Positions 8,567 to 16,356 of a DNA stretch of 64,000 nt are shown here, piece by piece. Both the position numbers and the translations under genes were made by a program. Every line of letters begins with the position of its first letter. The stretch's first letter is position 1. The DNA lies in the NCBI GenBank assembly GCA_963837815.1, contig CAWIOS010000015.1, forward strand, positions 62,001 through 126,000, written 5' to 3'. Below the pieces are notes generated by a model, which saw only the letters and a list, made by a program, of their open reading frames with translations, did not search any database and was not told the DNA's origin. Source of the DNA: Fen-1273 sp963837815 (GTDB taxonomy: Bacteria; Bacteroidota; Ignavibacteria; UBA10030; UBA6906).

Positions 8567-10512
8567 AGCGATTCCCCCCTCATCTGGCGGATCCTTTGCC
8601 GCGCGCGATCCGCGAGAATGGATTTCGGTTGGTCGGTAAGGAGACGTTCGTAGGCAGCCTGGGCTCTGGCCGGATCCCGCAGGCCGTATTGATACACCTC
8701 CGCGAGCGCGAATTCCGCCCTGTCCAGCTCGGTGCTCCTGTCCCTGAATTCGGCGAGGAGGCGTTCATAGGCGTCGGCCGCCTCCCGGAAGAATCCGGCG
8801 GACGCCTGAAGCTCGCCCACCCTCATGAGCGCGTCGTCCACGAGCGGCGCCTGTGGATACGCCTGGATTATCGAAAGAAGAACGGCGATGGCCTGGGAGT
8901 TCTTCCCCTGTCGCGCGAGAAACTCCGCTCCGGCAAATTTCCTGAGCGCGTCAGGGGCGGAGGCGGCATTTTCCTCGAGGAACGCCGCAAGGCGGAGGGC
9001 GTCGCTGGCATAATCTGCTTTCAGGTTGACGGTGATCCGGGCAAGTTTCTGCGTCGCGGAATCGAACCGGCCCGCAATGTAGTCGATCTCCGCGAGAAGG
9101 TAGACCGATTCATCGTGGTCGTCCGGGAGTGCCTCCCGGGCGGCCTCAACCGTATGGAAGCACTCTTCCGCCTTCGCGGTGTCCCCGCGGGCGATGTGAA
9201 CCTTCCCCATCATGAGTTCCGCCTGAACGCGAAGGGAGGGAACCGCGCCCGCATCGTCGATGACGTGGCGCAGTGAGATGACTGCACCCTCGCGGTCCTG
9301 GAACTTTTCGCTCTGTATTGCGCCGATCTTGTACCACGATCGTGCGGAAAACTCTGTTCCCGGATAGTCCTCGATAATCTTCTGAAAAAGCCTGACCGCG
9401 CCTCCGTACAGAGGGACGGCTTCCGTGGCGGGAGTGCCCCGGAGCGGGGACGCGAATGTGTCGGCCTCCGCCTGGAGTTCCGTGACGGACGCGGCATAGC
9501 CGAACCTGGCGAACGGCATCACCTCTGCCGCCACGGGGGTGTTGATCGCCGCCTGATACGCCCGCGCAGCAACGGCGAACGCCCTGTCTCCCGCCGCGTG
9601 GTTGGCAAACTGGTACAGCTCGTTCCCGCGGGTGCCTGCAAGAGCGTCGATCTTCACATAGACGTTGAACGCTTCTTCGTAGTTCTTCCCCTCCATGGCG
9701 AGCCACCCGATGAGCTGGAGAAGCGGAAGGTCCGGCCGGTCTCCGAGCGCGCCGCGGATGATTCCCTCGGCGGCCTCCCGCGCTTCCGGGCGGCCGGTGA
9801 TCTGCGCCAGCCGGCTCTGGATGAACGAGAGCTGGCCGGGGTTCTTTGCAAGCCAGCGGAGATATTCCCCTGTTGCTCCCGCATAGTTCATCGTGGAGGA
9901 GAGGAGCTGGGCGAGTTCCAGCGTGAAGAGGTCCGGATCGCCGGTTGCTTTCCTGCCGCGGCGGTAGACGTCCGCCGCGCGGTCAAGGAGCCTGTTCTCT
10001 GCAAGAACCGTTGCAACGAGCCGGTATGTTCCGGGATTCGACGGGGCGGCAGCGATCGCCGCTTCCCATTCTGCGTCCGCCTCTTTTTCGCGCCCCGCTC
10101 TGTAGAGAACGCTTCCCAGCTGGGCATGCAGGTTTACGTCAGAGGGAGCACGGAGGAGACGCGAGCGGAGAAGCCCGACGGCCTGGTCGTATTGTTTGAG
10201 CTGCATCCACATCCGCTCGACGGCATCGAGGAGCACGATGTTCCCGGGATCCCCCTGAAGGAGTCCCTCGTACAGCGCGGCGGCACGTTCATATTCTCCC
10301 GCCTGTTCCAGCCCCTGGGCGAGCCGAAACTTTGAATCCCTGTCCGGCGTTTGAGACAGTACTCCCGGGGAGAAGGCGGGGCCCGTAAGAACAGCAAGGA
10401 GGAGCGCACGCACGAGAAAGCCGCGCCGATCTGCACCGCAGCGTGCTTTCTTGATAGCAAGATCCCTTTTCCGTACCTTGGAATATTGTATTGAGGGGCC
10501 TCCATCACACAC
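8563..10512 (-). CDS. Exported TPR protein (periplasmic, YbgF/BamD-like repeats)
   Basis: Up to 649 residues, with a hydrophobic export segment (VRALLLAVLTGPAFSPGVLS, about residues 34-53 in the longest form) and then TPRs throughout; the C-terminal third has the YPGTEFSARSWYKIG and AYPQAPLVDDALMRVGEL pattern seen in YbgF/outer-membrane assembly TPRs. It is probably a periplasmic scaffold working with the secreted protein and barrel encoded after it. The start is doubtful: the longest reading begins at a GTG (10512) that abuts the divergent dxr start base to base, while a GTG at 10413 would place the signal peptide at the very N-terminus. Neither has a clear ribosome site. Confidence 0.78.
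   Translation of the reverse strand: MCDGGPSIQYSKVRKRDLAIKKARCGADRRGFLVRALLLAVLTGPAFSPGVLSQTPDRDSKFRLAQGLEQAGEYERAAALYEGLLQGDPGNIVLLDAVERMWMQLKQYDQAVGLLRSRLLRAPSDVNLHAQLGSVLYRAGREKEADAEWEAAIAAAPSNPGTYRLVATVLAENRLLDRAADVYRRGRKATGDPDLFTLELAQLLSSTMNYAGATGEYLRWLAKNPGQLSFIQSRLAQITGRPEAREAAEGIIRGALGDRPDLPLLQLIGWLAMEGKNYEEAFNVYVKIDALAGTRGNELYQFANHAAGDRAFAVAARAYQAAINTPVAAEVMPFARFGYAASVTELQAEADTFASPLRGTPATEAVPLYGGAVRLFQKIIEDYPGTEFSARSWYKIGAIQSEKFQDREGAVISLRHVIDDAGAVPSLRVQAELMMGKVHIARGDTAKAEECFHTVEAAREALPDDHDESVYLLAEIDYIAGRFDSATQKLARITVNLKADYASDALRLAAFLEENAASAPDALRKFAGAEFLARQGKNSQAIAVLLSIIQAYPQAPLVDDALMRVGELQASAGFFREAADAYERLLAEFRDRSTELDRAEFALAEVYQYGLRDPARAQAAYERLLTDQPKSILADRARQRIRQMRGESL
10451..10479 (+). 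promoter_or_regulatory. Candidate dxr promoter
   Basis: On the plus strand TTGATA (10451-10456) and TACCTT (10474-10479) are 17 bases apart. The -35 is good, the -10 matches the consensus at three of six positions. It would start transcription about 27 bases before the dxr GTG, inside the region read as TPR-gene N-terminus on the other strand. Confidence 0.35.
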
Positions 10513-11679
10513 GTGACATCTCCACGCACTATCGCCATCCTCGGATCGACGGGCTCGATCGGCCGGAGCGCCCTGGAAGTGATCGCCGGCTTCCCCGACC
10601 GGTTCCGCGTTGTATACCTATCCGCCAATAGAAATATCGACCTTTTGCGCGAGCAAATCAACCTGTTCCACCCGAAGGGGGTCGTGGTGTCCGATCCGGA
10701 ACGCGCCGCCGCACTCCGTTCTTCCGTCGGACACCATGTCGAGGTCCTGTGCGGAGGAGAAGGACTCCTCGAGGCGGCAGGCCGTGATGATGTGGACGTC
10801 GTCCTGAGTGCCCTCGTGGGATTTGCGGGACTGAAGCCGACGCTGCGTGCCGTCGAGGCGGGAAAAGTCGTCGCGCTGGCGAACAAGGAAACCCTTGTCG
10901 TCGGCGGTGAGCTCATCATGAAATCTGTGCGCGCCGGGAGAGCACGGCTCCTTCCCGTGGACAGTGAGCACAGCGCGATATTTCAGTGCCTGCAGGGGGA
11001 AGACCCGCGGACGATCGAGCGGCTTGTCCTTACGGCGTCCGGCGGACCGTTTCTCAATGTGGGAAGGGAAAAGTTCCACGGCGTCACTGTGGAGGAAGCC
11101 CTCAACCACCCGACATGGCGGATGGGGAACAAGATCACGATCGATTCGGCCACGCTGATGAACAAGGGGCTGGAGGTGATCGAGGCGTTCTGGCTGTTTG
11201 GCGTCCCTCCGGAGAAAATCCAGGTCGTCGTCCACCCGCAATCGATCGTTCACTCTATGGTGGAGTTCGTCGACGGCTCGATGAAAGCCCAGCTCGGCAT
11301 CCCGGACATGAAGCTTCCGATACTGTATGCGCTGGCGTATCCCGACAGGCCGGCGACCGCTTCCCGGCGGATTGATTTCGGGACGCTCCGCGAGCTGACA
11401 TTCCATCCCCCCGATACCGAAAAGTTCGAGTGCCTCCCGCTTGCGTTCCGCGCGCTCCGGATGGGGGGAACGGCACCCGCGGTTCTCAACGCGGCAAACG
11501 AGGTGGCGGTCCGGATGTTCCTCGACGGGGAGCTTTCTTTCTCTGCAATCCCTTCCGTCATCCGCGACGCGCTGGACGCGCACACGCCCATGCACACGTT
11601 TACGCTTGCCGACCTGGAACGCATCGACGGGGAGACGAGGGAACGGACTCGCAGGGTACAGGTCACATCACTTACATGA
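10513..11679 (+). CDS. dxr: 1-deoxy-D-xylulose 5-phosphate reductoisomerase
   Basis: Second step of the MEP isoprenoid pathway, DXP to 2-C-methyl-D-erythritol 4-phosphate with NADPH and a divalent metal. At 388 residues it has normal length, with the NADPH loop GSTGSIG (11-17), ALANKETLVVGG, the metal/substrate segment LPVDSEHSAIFQ, ASGGPF, and HPTWRMGNKITIDSATLMNKGLEVIEA. It starts with GTG; an in-frame TGA lies eight codons upstream, so no longer form from a standard start codon exists. rseP begins 10 bases after its stop, the common dxr-rseP pairing. Confidence 0.97.
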   Translation: MTSPRTIAILGSTGSIGRSALEVIAGFPDRFRVVYLSANRNIDLLREQINLFHPKGVVVSDPERAAALRSSVGHHVEVLCGGEGLLEAAGRDDVDVVLSALVGFAGLKPTLRAVEAGKVVALANKETLVVGGELIMKSVRAGRARLLPVDSEHSAIFQCLQGEDPRTIERLVLTASGGPFLNVGREKFHGVTVEEALNHPTWRMGNKITIDSATLMNKGLEVIEAFWLFGVPPEKIQVVVHPQSIVHSMVEFVDGSMKAQLGIPDMKLPILYALAYPDRPATASRRIDFGTLRELTFHPPDTEKFECLPLAFRALRMGGTAPAVLNAANEVAVRMFLDGELSFSAIPSVIRDALDAHTPMHTFTLADLERIDGETRERTRRVQVTSLT

Positions 11680-11689
11680 CGGCTCATTC

Positions 11690-13012
11690 ATGCAATTTCT
11701 GAAGACGGTTCTTGATTTTGTTGTGACGCTCGGCGTTCTCGTTCTCGTCCACGAGCTCGGGCACTTTCTCGCAGCGAAGCTGTGCGGGATGCGGGTTGAC
11801 CGGTTCTCCATCGGTTTCCCCCCGCGCGCGTTCGGATGGAAATTCGGGGAGACCGACTACTGCGTGTCATGGCTTCCGATCGGCGGGTACGTGAAGATCG
11901 CGGGGATGGTGGATGAGAGCCTGGACATCGAGTTTCTCAACAGGCCGGCGGAACCGTGGGAGTTCCGCGCAAAGCCCATCTGGCAGAGGACGCTCGTGCT
12001 GTCCGCGGGGGTGATCATGAACCTCCTCCTTGCGCTCGTGATCTTCTGGGGGATCACATTCTATTCAGGGAAGACGCTGCGCGAAACGACCGAGGTCGGA
12101 TACGTCTCCCCGGGGAGTCCCGCCGCGGGGGTGGGACTGAAAGCGGGGGACAGGATTATCTCCGTCAACGGCACGCCCGTCGCCGAATGGGAACCGATGA
12201 TCGAGGCGCTGTATGCGGGCGCGACGGAGGGGAAGCTCGTCCTCGCGGTTCACCGGACCCCTGCGGACACGGTCCTCGTTTTCTCCCCGGAGATTCTGCG
12301 CGATCCCTCCCGCGCCGGAATCGGTGTCGTTCCCGCGGGGACGGAAATCGTTGTCGGTTCCCCCGAACCGGGAAAACCCGCAGAGAAGCTCGGGCTGAAG
12401 GCGCAGGATGTCCTTGTGTCGATAAACGGGATCCCGATCCGGGATCTGCAGATGGTCCTGCAGATCGTCAGACAGAACGCCGGAAAAGAGATTTCGGTCG
12501 ACTGGAGACGCGGGACGGAATCCATGAGCGGAAAGGCCGTCCCGACGCAGGACGGGCGTATCGGCATTCCGATCGGCGAAAACTACACCGGGCCACGGAC
12601 GCATGTCGATTATTCGCTCCCCGGTGCCCTGCCTGCCGGCGCGCACTACATGGTGTTCGTTACGGTCAGTTTCGCCGGACAGATGTGGCAGCTCGTGACC
12701 GGGAAGGTATCGTTTGTCGAATCGGTGGGCGGCCCGATCAAGATCGCGCAACTGGCGTCCCAGTCAATGGACCTCGGGCTTATGACGTACCTGAGCTTCG
12801 TGGCCCTTCTCAGCATCAACCTCGCGATCATCAACATCCTTCCTTTCCCCGCACTTGACGGAGGGCACATTTCGTTTCTCGTGTACGAGGCGGTGTTCCG
12901 CAGGGAGGTGCCCCTCGCCGTCAAGCTGGGCCTTCAGAAAGTGGGCATCGTCGTCCTTCTCGCGCTGATGACATTCCTTATCATCAACGATTCCGTCCAC
13001 TTCCATTTCTGA
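11690..13012 (+). CDS. rseP: RseP-type site-2 zinc metalloprotease
   Basis: Inner-membrane intramembrane protease (M50) that clips membrane-bound anti-sigma factors and signal-peptide remnants. From the ATG at 11690 it has 440 residues: the zinc motif HELGH (H21, E22, H25) in the first membrane helix, a GGYVKIAG loop, two PDZ domains (about 125-205 and 220-290) and the C-terminal NILPFPALDGGH with the third zinc-ligand Asp, followed by a last membrane helix. It forms an operon with dxr. An ECF sigma/anti-sigma pair lies 7 kb away (18.9-20.4 kb); that anti-sigma factor has one membrane helix and could be a substrate, which is inference. Confidence 0.95.
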   Translation: MQFLKTVLDFVVTLGVLVLVHELGHFLAAKLCGMRVDRFSIGFPPRAFGWKFGETDYCVSWLPIGGYVKIAGMVDESLDIEFLNRPAEPWEFRAKPIWQRTLVLSAGVIMNLLLALVIFWGITFYSGKTLRETTEVGYVSPGSPAAGVGLKAGDRIISVNGTPVAEWEPMIEALYAGATEGKLVLAVHRTPADTVLVFSPEILRDPSRAGIGVVPAGTEIVVGSPEPGKPAEKLGLKAQDVLVSINGIPIRDLQMVLQIVRQNAGKEISVDWRRGTESMSGKAVPTQDGRIGIPIGENYTGPRTHVDYSLPGALPAGAHYMVFVTVSFAGQMWQLVTGKVSFVESVGGPIKIAQLASQSMDLGLMTYLSFVALLSINLAIINILPFPALDGGHISFLVYEAVFRREVPLAVKLGLQKVGIVVLLALMTFLIINDSVHFHF

Positions 13013-13018
13013 GGTGCG

Positions 13019-13612
13019 CTACATGCGCATCGCCGCAAGGAACGACTGGAGCACGCTGAAGATTTCTCTCCCCGCGTCGGGCGGGGCGCCGCCGTTGACG
13101 AGTGCGGTCACCGCGTAGACGCGCCCGCCGGATTCCAGAAGGACGGTCCGGGTCCTGTCTCCCGATCCGCTGTATTCGACGTCGTACGACACCGCGTCCC
13201 TGCCGTTGACCTGCGTCCAGTCCGGCTCCCGTGCGAGGATCCCGGGCTTGCTGGACGTTTCGAGCGCGGCGGTCAGTTTCGCCACCTGGAGCAATCCCTC
13301 ACCCCCGAGATCGGGCCTGTCGAGGGCGTGCACATGCACCTGCCGCACCGTCAGACTCCCCGCGTAGTCGTTCCGCACGAGCCAGACGGCCCGGTCCGCC
13401 TCGATGCTGTCCGGGGTTACTTCAAACCAGCCCGACGGGAGCTGGTAATGTATCGACCCGTCATGGGATGATGAGTAGGCGGCGGCGGTCACGGGAACCT
13501 GTGTTGCACATCCGGGAAGGACGAGGAGGGGGAACAGGAACAAGGGAATACAGCTGAGAAGGAACCTGCGCGCAGGGAGAACGTATGACGGGGAAGTATG
13601 TGTCACGGACAC
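13019..13612 (-). CDS. Lipoprotein of unknown function
   Basis: A hydrophobic leader ending in a lipobox (FPLLVLPGCATQ) marks a lipoprotein. The mature part (about 160 residues) begins IHYQLPSGWFEVTPDS and has VRQVHVHAL and DRTRTVLLESGGRVYAVTALV; this pattern of a psbP/DUF1795-like small alpha-beta domain is a guess. No ATG exists near the start; GTG at 13612 or 13606, both just after the PorV-like stop at 13626, are the only sensible starts and neither has a good ribosome site. It follows the PorV-like gene by 13 bases, so it is probably co-transcribed, and it ends six bases from the convergent rseP stop. Confidence 0.65.
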   Translation of the reverse strand: MSVTHTSPSYVLPARRFLLSCIPLFLFPLLVLPGCATQVPVTAAAYSSSHDGSIHYQLPSGWFEVTPDSIEADRAVWLVRNDYAGSLTVRQVHVHALDRPDLGGEGLLQVAKLTAALETSSKPGILAREPDWTQVNGRDAVSYDVEYSGSGDRTRTVLLESGGRVYAVTALVNGGAPPDAGREIFSVLQSFLAAMRM

Positions 13613-13625
13613 GCGGCGAAGGAGC

Positions 13626-14657
13626 TTACTCGCCGGGTCGCTTGTACTGCTCGGCTTCCAGCGTGAACATGATGGAGATGCGGTGCGTGTTGTCGAGCTC
13701 GTCCGCCCCGCCGAACCGGGCAAACGAATAGTCGATGTTCAGTTTCGGGAAGTGCACGCCGGCCCCCAGCGTGAGCTGCTTGACGTCGCTGTATCCTGCC
13801 CGGAGAGCGACGAGACCCCGGAAATCATATTCCATGCCGCCGTGGATGTCGAGGCTAACGGGGCCGACGTGGGCCGTGGATGCAGTCTGCCTGTTTTCAA
13901 AGCGTATGTCGAAATCCGCGGCGGGCGCGATGCGTCCCCCCAGGAGATCGATGAAATAGGCCGACCCGAGTTTTACCGTGGGCGATATGAGTTCATTCCG
14001 GCCGGTGTTCCATGCCACGAGCGTTGTCGTGATGTCCTGCAGGTTGGCGCCGAGGAGAAGATTCTCGCATGGGTTGTACCAGAATCCGACGTCGAACCCT
14101 ATCCCCATGGCACTGTATTCCGCAAGATCACGTCGAATGAGCTTGACGTTGGCGCCGTAGGAAAAAGTCTCGGACTGCCTGTGTGCATACGTGAAGTAAA
14201 GTGCCCAGTCGGCGGCGTTAAAATAGGTGACGCGACTGGGATCCACGCGCGTGAACTGCGTCGGATCGTACGTGACGTTTCCGTTCGCGTCGACACCGGC
14301 GTTGCGCGTATCTGCGATGTCATCGACGCCCACCCGGATGATGCTCAGGCCGAGGCTCGTGCTGGGCCCGACGGGGATTGCCACCGCCCCGTAGTCGTTG
14401 TTTACAAGGCCGCCGAACTCCGCATCATGCATCAGGATGAACTCCGGGTAGTTGATGCGCGCGAGGGCCGCCGGGTTCCAGTAGCCGGCTGTCACGTCGT
14501 TCGACATTGCAGCCGCCGCGCCGCCCATTGCGAGCGCACGGGCACCGACGCCGATGGACAGGAACTCCCCGGCATACTTTGCGATTTCCGTCTGTGACCG
14601 GGCGCCGGCGGCCGGTAACAGGACAGCAAGAATATACGCCCACGCTGACTTTCTCAT
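13626..14657 (-). CDS. PorV/PorQ-family (UPF0164, FadL-like) outer-membrane protein
   Basis: From the ATG at 14657 (GGAAGG six bases upstream) the protein has 343 residues, a signal peptide (MRKSAWAYILAVLLPAAGARSQ) and the family opening KYAGEFLSIGVGARALAMGGAAAAMSNDVTAGYWNPAAL, then barrel strands such as LKLGSAYFIDLL-type and FRGLVALRAGYS. PorV shuttles type IX secretion cargo to the attachment complex; PorQ-type and other UPF0164 proteins occur also without that system. No other type IX gene is in the window, so the exact role is open. It is followed by the lipoprotein gene and preceded by dnaX. Confidence 0.85.
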   Translation of the reverse strand: MRKSAWAYILAVLLPAAGARSQTEIAKYAGEFLSIGVGARALAMGGAAAAMSNDVTAGYWNPAALARINYPEFILMHDAEFGGLVNNDYGAVAIPVGPSTSLGLSIIRVGVDDIADTRNAGVDANGNVTYDPTQFTRVDPSRVTYFNAADWALYFTYAHRQSETFSYGANVKLIRRDLAEYSAMGIGFDVGFWYNPCENLLLGANLQDITTTLVAWNTGRNELISPTVKLGSAYFIDLLGGRIAPAADFDIRFENRQTASTAHVGPVSLDIHGGMEYDFRGLVALRAGYSDVKQLTLGAGVHFPKLNIDYSFARFGGADELDNTHRISIMFTLEAEQYKRPGE

Positions 14658-14685
14658 AGGAACCCTTCCGCGTCTTCCCCTTCCC

Positions 14686-14714
14686 AAAATCCGAAAATGG
14701 TGGACGAGAGTCAA
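14686..14714 (-). promoter_or_regulatory. Weak candidate promoter for the PorV-like gene
   Basis: TTGACT (14709-14714) and GATTTT (14686-14691) on the minus strand are 17 bases apart in the 73-base gap after dnaX. The -10 matches the consensus at only three of six positions, so this is tentative. Confidence 0.28.
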
Positions 14715-14730
14715 CGGGGCGTTTCCGCCT

Positions 14731-16356
14731 TCAGATCGGCTCCGCCCCCAGCTCCCTTTTCATCGCCGCGATGACCGGGTGATCGTCTGCCGGCGCCCCG
14801 TCCTCCGGGCTCTTCGGGGCTTGAGCCGCCTTTGTCTCACCTCCGGGCCCCAGCCCGGTGATCTCGGCCCGGACGCCGAGCCGCACGTTAAGCAGCTTCT
14901 GAAACACTTCACTGAGGAATTCCCTTTGTTTCATTATCAGCGATGCCTGAAAATCGTCCGCAACCCCGAGTCGCACCGTCCCGTGTTCAATGCCGAGAAG
15001 CACCGCGTTTTCGAGGGCAGGCCAGAGCGATATCTTTCTCGTCCGGATTTCCGCTAGGACTTCATTCCACCGGGCTGCCAGCCCGCCCGCGTCGTCGGCA
15101 CCCGCTCCCCGCGGGGCAGGCGTTTGTGCGGGAACCGGGGCAGGGCGGTTCGCCGGACGTTCGGGTCCGGGAATGGACCGCGGCGGCAGAGAAGGGAGGG
15201 GAGTCGTCCCCCCGCCGGGCGCTGCAAGCTCATCAAGCCGGCGGAGAAGTTCACCGACGTCCTTCGCCCGGGGGAGCGCGATCATCCGCACGATGTCCGC
15301 TTCGAGCCTGAACCGCGGCTGCGTCGTCCACCGGAGCGCGGAGTCCGTCCCGGCGGCGAGGTGCTGGAGCCGGAGGAGGTCGGCGACGCTGAATACCTCC
15401 GCTTCAGCGGCATACCGCTGCCTGTACACGTCCGCCGATTCAATAAGGAGCGTGGTGCCCGTGGTCCGCGCAACAAGGAGGTTGCGCAGGTGCTCGATCA
15501 GACCGGAGAGAAATTCCCGGAGGTCGTGCCCGGCGGTCATGACCTCGTCGACGAGCGCGAGCCCACCGTTCACGTTCCCCGTCTTGATGAGGTCGGTCAT
15601 GCGAAAATAGACCTCCTGGTCCACGAGATTCAGCGCTTCGACGATCTTTGCGCGGGTGACCGAGGTTCCGCAGAGCGCCACGACCTGGTCGAAAACGCTC
15701 TGGGCGTCCCGGAGCGAGCCGTCTCCCCTTCGCGCGACAAGGTGCAGCGCGTCGTCGTCGATGACGAGTCCCTCCGCCAGGGCAATTGCCCGCAGGTTTG
15801 CCGCGATTTCGTCGGTTTTGATCCTCCGGAAATCGAATCTCTGGCAGCGGGAGAGAATCGTTGCCGGGACCTTGTTGACCTCGGTTGTGGCGAAAATGAA
15901 AAGAACGTGAGGGGGGGGTTCTTCCAGCGTCTTGAGCAGCGCGTTGAACGCCTCCTTCGTAAGCATATGGACTTCGTCGATGATGAACACCCGGTACGCG
16001 CCCCTGGAGGGGGCGTAGCGGACCGACTCCCTCAGATTGCGGATCTCCTCGACGCCTCGGTTTGAGGCGCCGTCAATTTCGAGCACATCGAAGCTCCGTC
16101 CCTCGGTGATTTCGACGCAGCTCTCGCACGTGTTGTCAGGGTTCTGGTCCACAGGGGCGCTGCAGTTGACGGCCTTCGCCAGAAGCCTTGCCGTCGTGGT
16201 CTTGCCGACGCCACGGGGTCCGCCGAAGAGATATCCGTGCGCGAGCCGCTTTGTCGCCATGGCGTTTCGCAGCGTTGTGGTGATGTGCCCCTGTCCCACC
16301 ACGTCCTCGAACCGCACCGGCCGCCATTTTCGCGCCGTGACAATGTAGTCGCTCAT
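14731..16356 (-). CDS. dnaX: DNA polymerase III subunit gamma/tau
   Basis: Clamp-loader ATPase of the replicative polymerase. The 541 residues show FEDVVGQGHITTTLRNA, Walker A GGPRGVGKTTTAR (45-57), Walker B IIDEVHML, the SRC sensor (ATILSRCQRFDF) and the DUF-III collar, then a Pro/Ala-rich linker and a C-terminal tau-like domain. The zinc knuckle is unusual: C65, C77 and C80 are present but the expected second Cys (E. coli C73) is replaced by Asp74. No A-rich slippery site for making gamma was seen. Its ATG overlaps the lon stop by four bases, an uncommon lon-dnaX coupling. Confidence 0.96.
   Translation of the reverse strand: MSDYIVTARKWRPVRFEDVVGQGHITTTLRNAMATKRLAHGYLFGGPRGVGKTTTARLLAKAVNCSAPVDQNPDNTCESCVEITEGRSFDVLEIDGASNRGVEEIRNLRESVRYAPSRGAYRVFIIDEVHMLTKEAFNALLKTLEEPPPHVLFIFATTEVNKVPATILSRCQRFDFRRIKTDEIAANLRAIALAEGLVIDDDALHLVARRGDGSLRDAQSVFDQVVALCGTSVTRAKIVEALNLVDQEVYFRMTDLIKTGNVNGGLALVDEVMTAGHDLREFLSGLIEHLRNLLVARTTGTTLLIESADVYRQRYAAEAEVFSVADLLRLQHLAAGTDSALRWTTQPRFRLEADIVRMIALPRAKDVGELLRRLDELAAPGGGTTPLPSLPPRSIPGPERPANRPAPVPAQTPAPRGAGADDAGGLAARWNEVLAEIRTRKISLWPALENAVLLGIEHGTVRLGVADDFQASLIMKQREFLSEVFQKLLNVRLGVRAEITGLGPGGETKAAQAPKSPEDGAPADDHPVIAAMKRELGAEPI

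Noticed and set aside
14731..16356. Programmed frameshift in dnaX to make gamma
   Set aside because: No A-rich slippery heptamer or long A run was seen in the gene.
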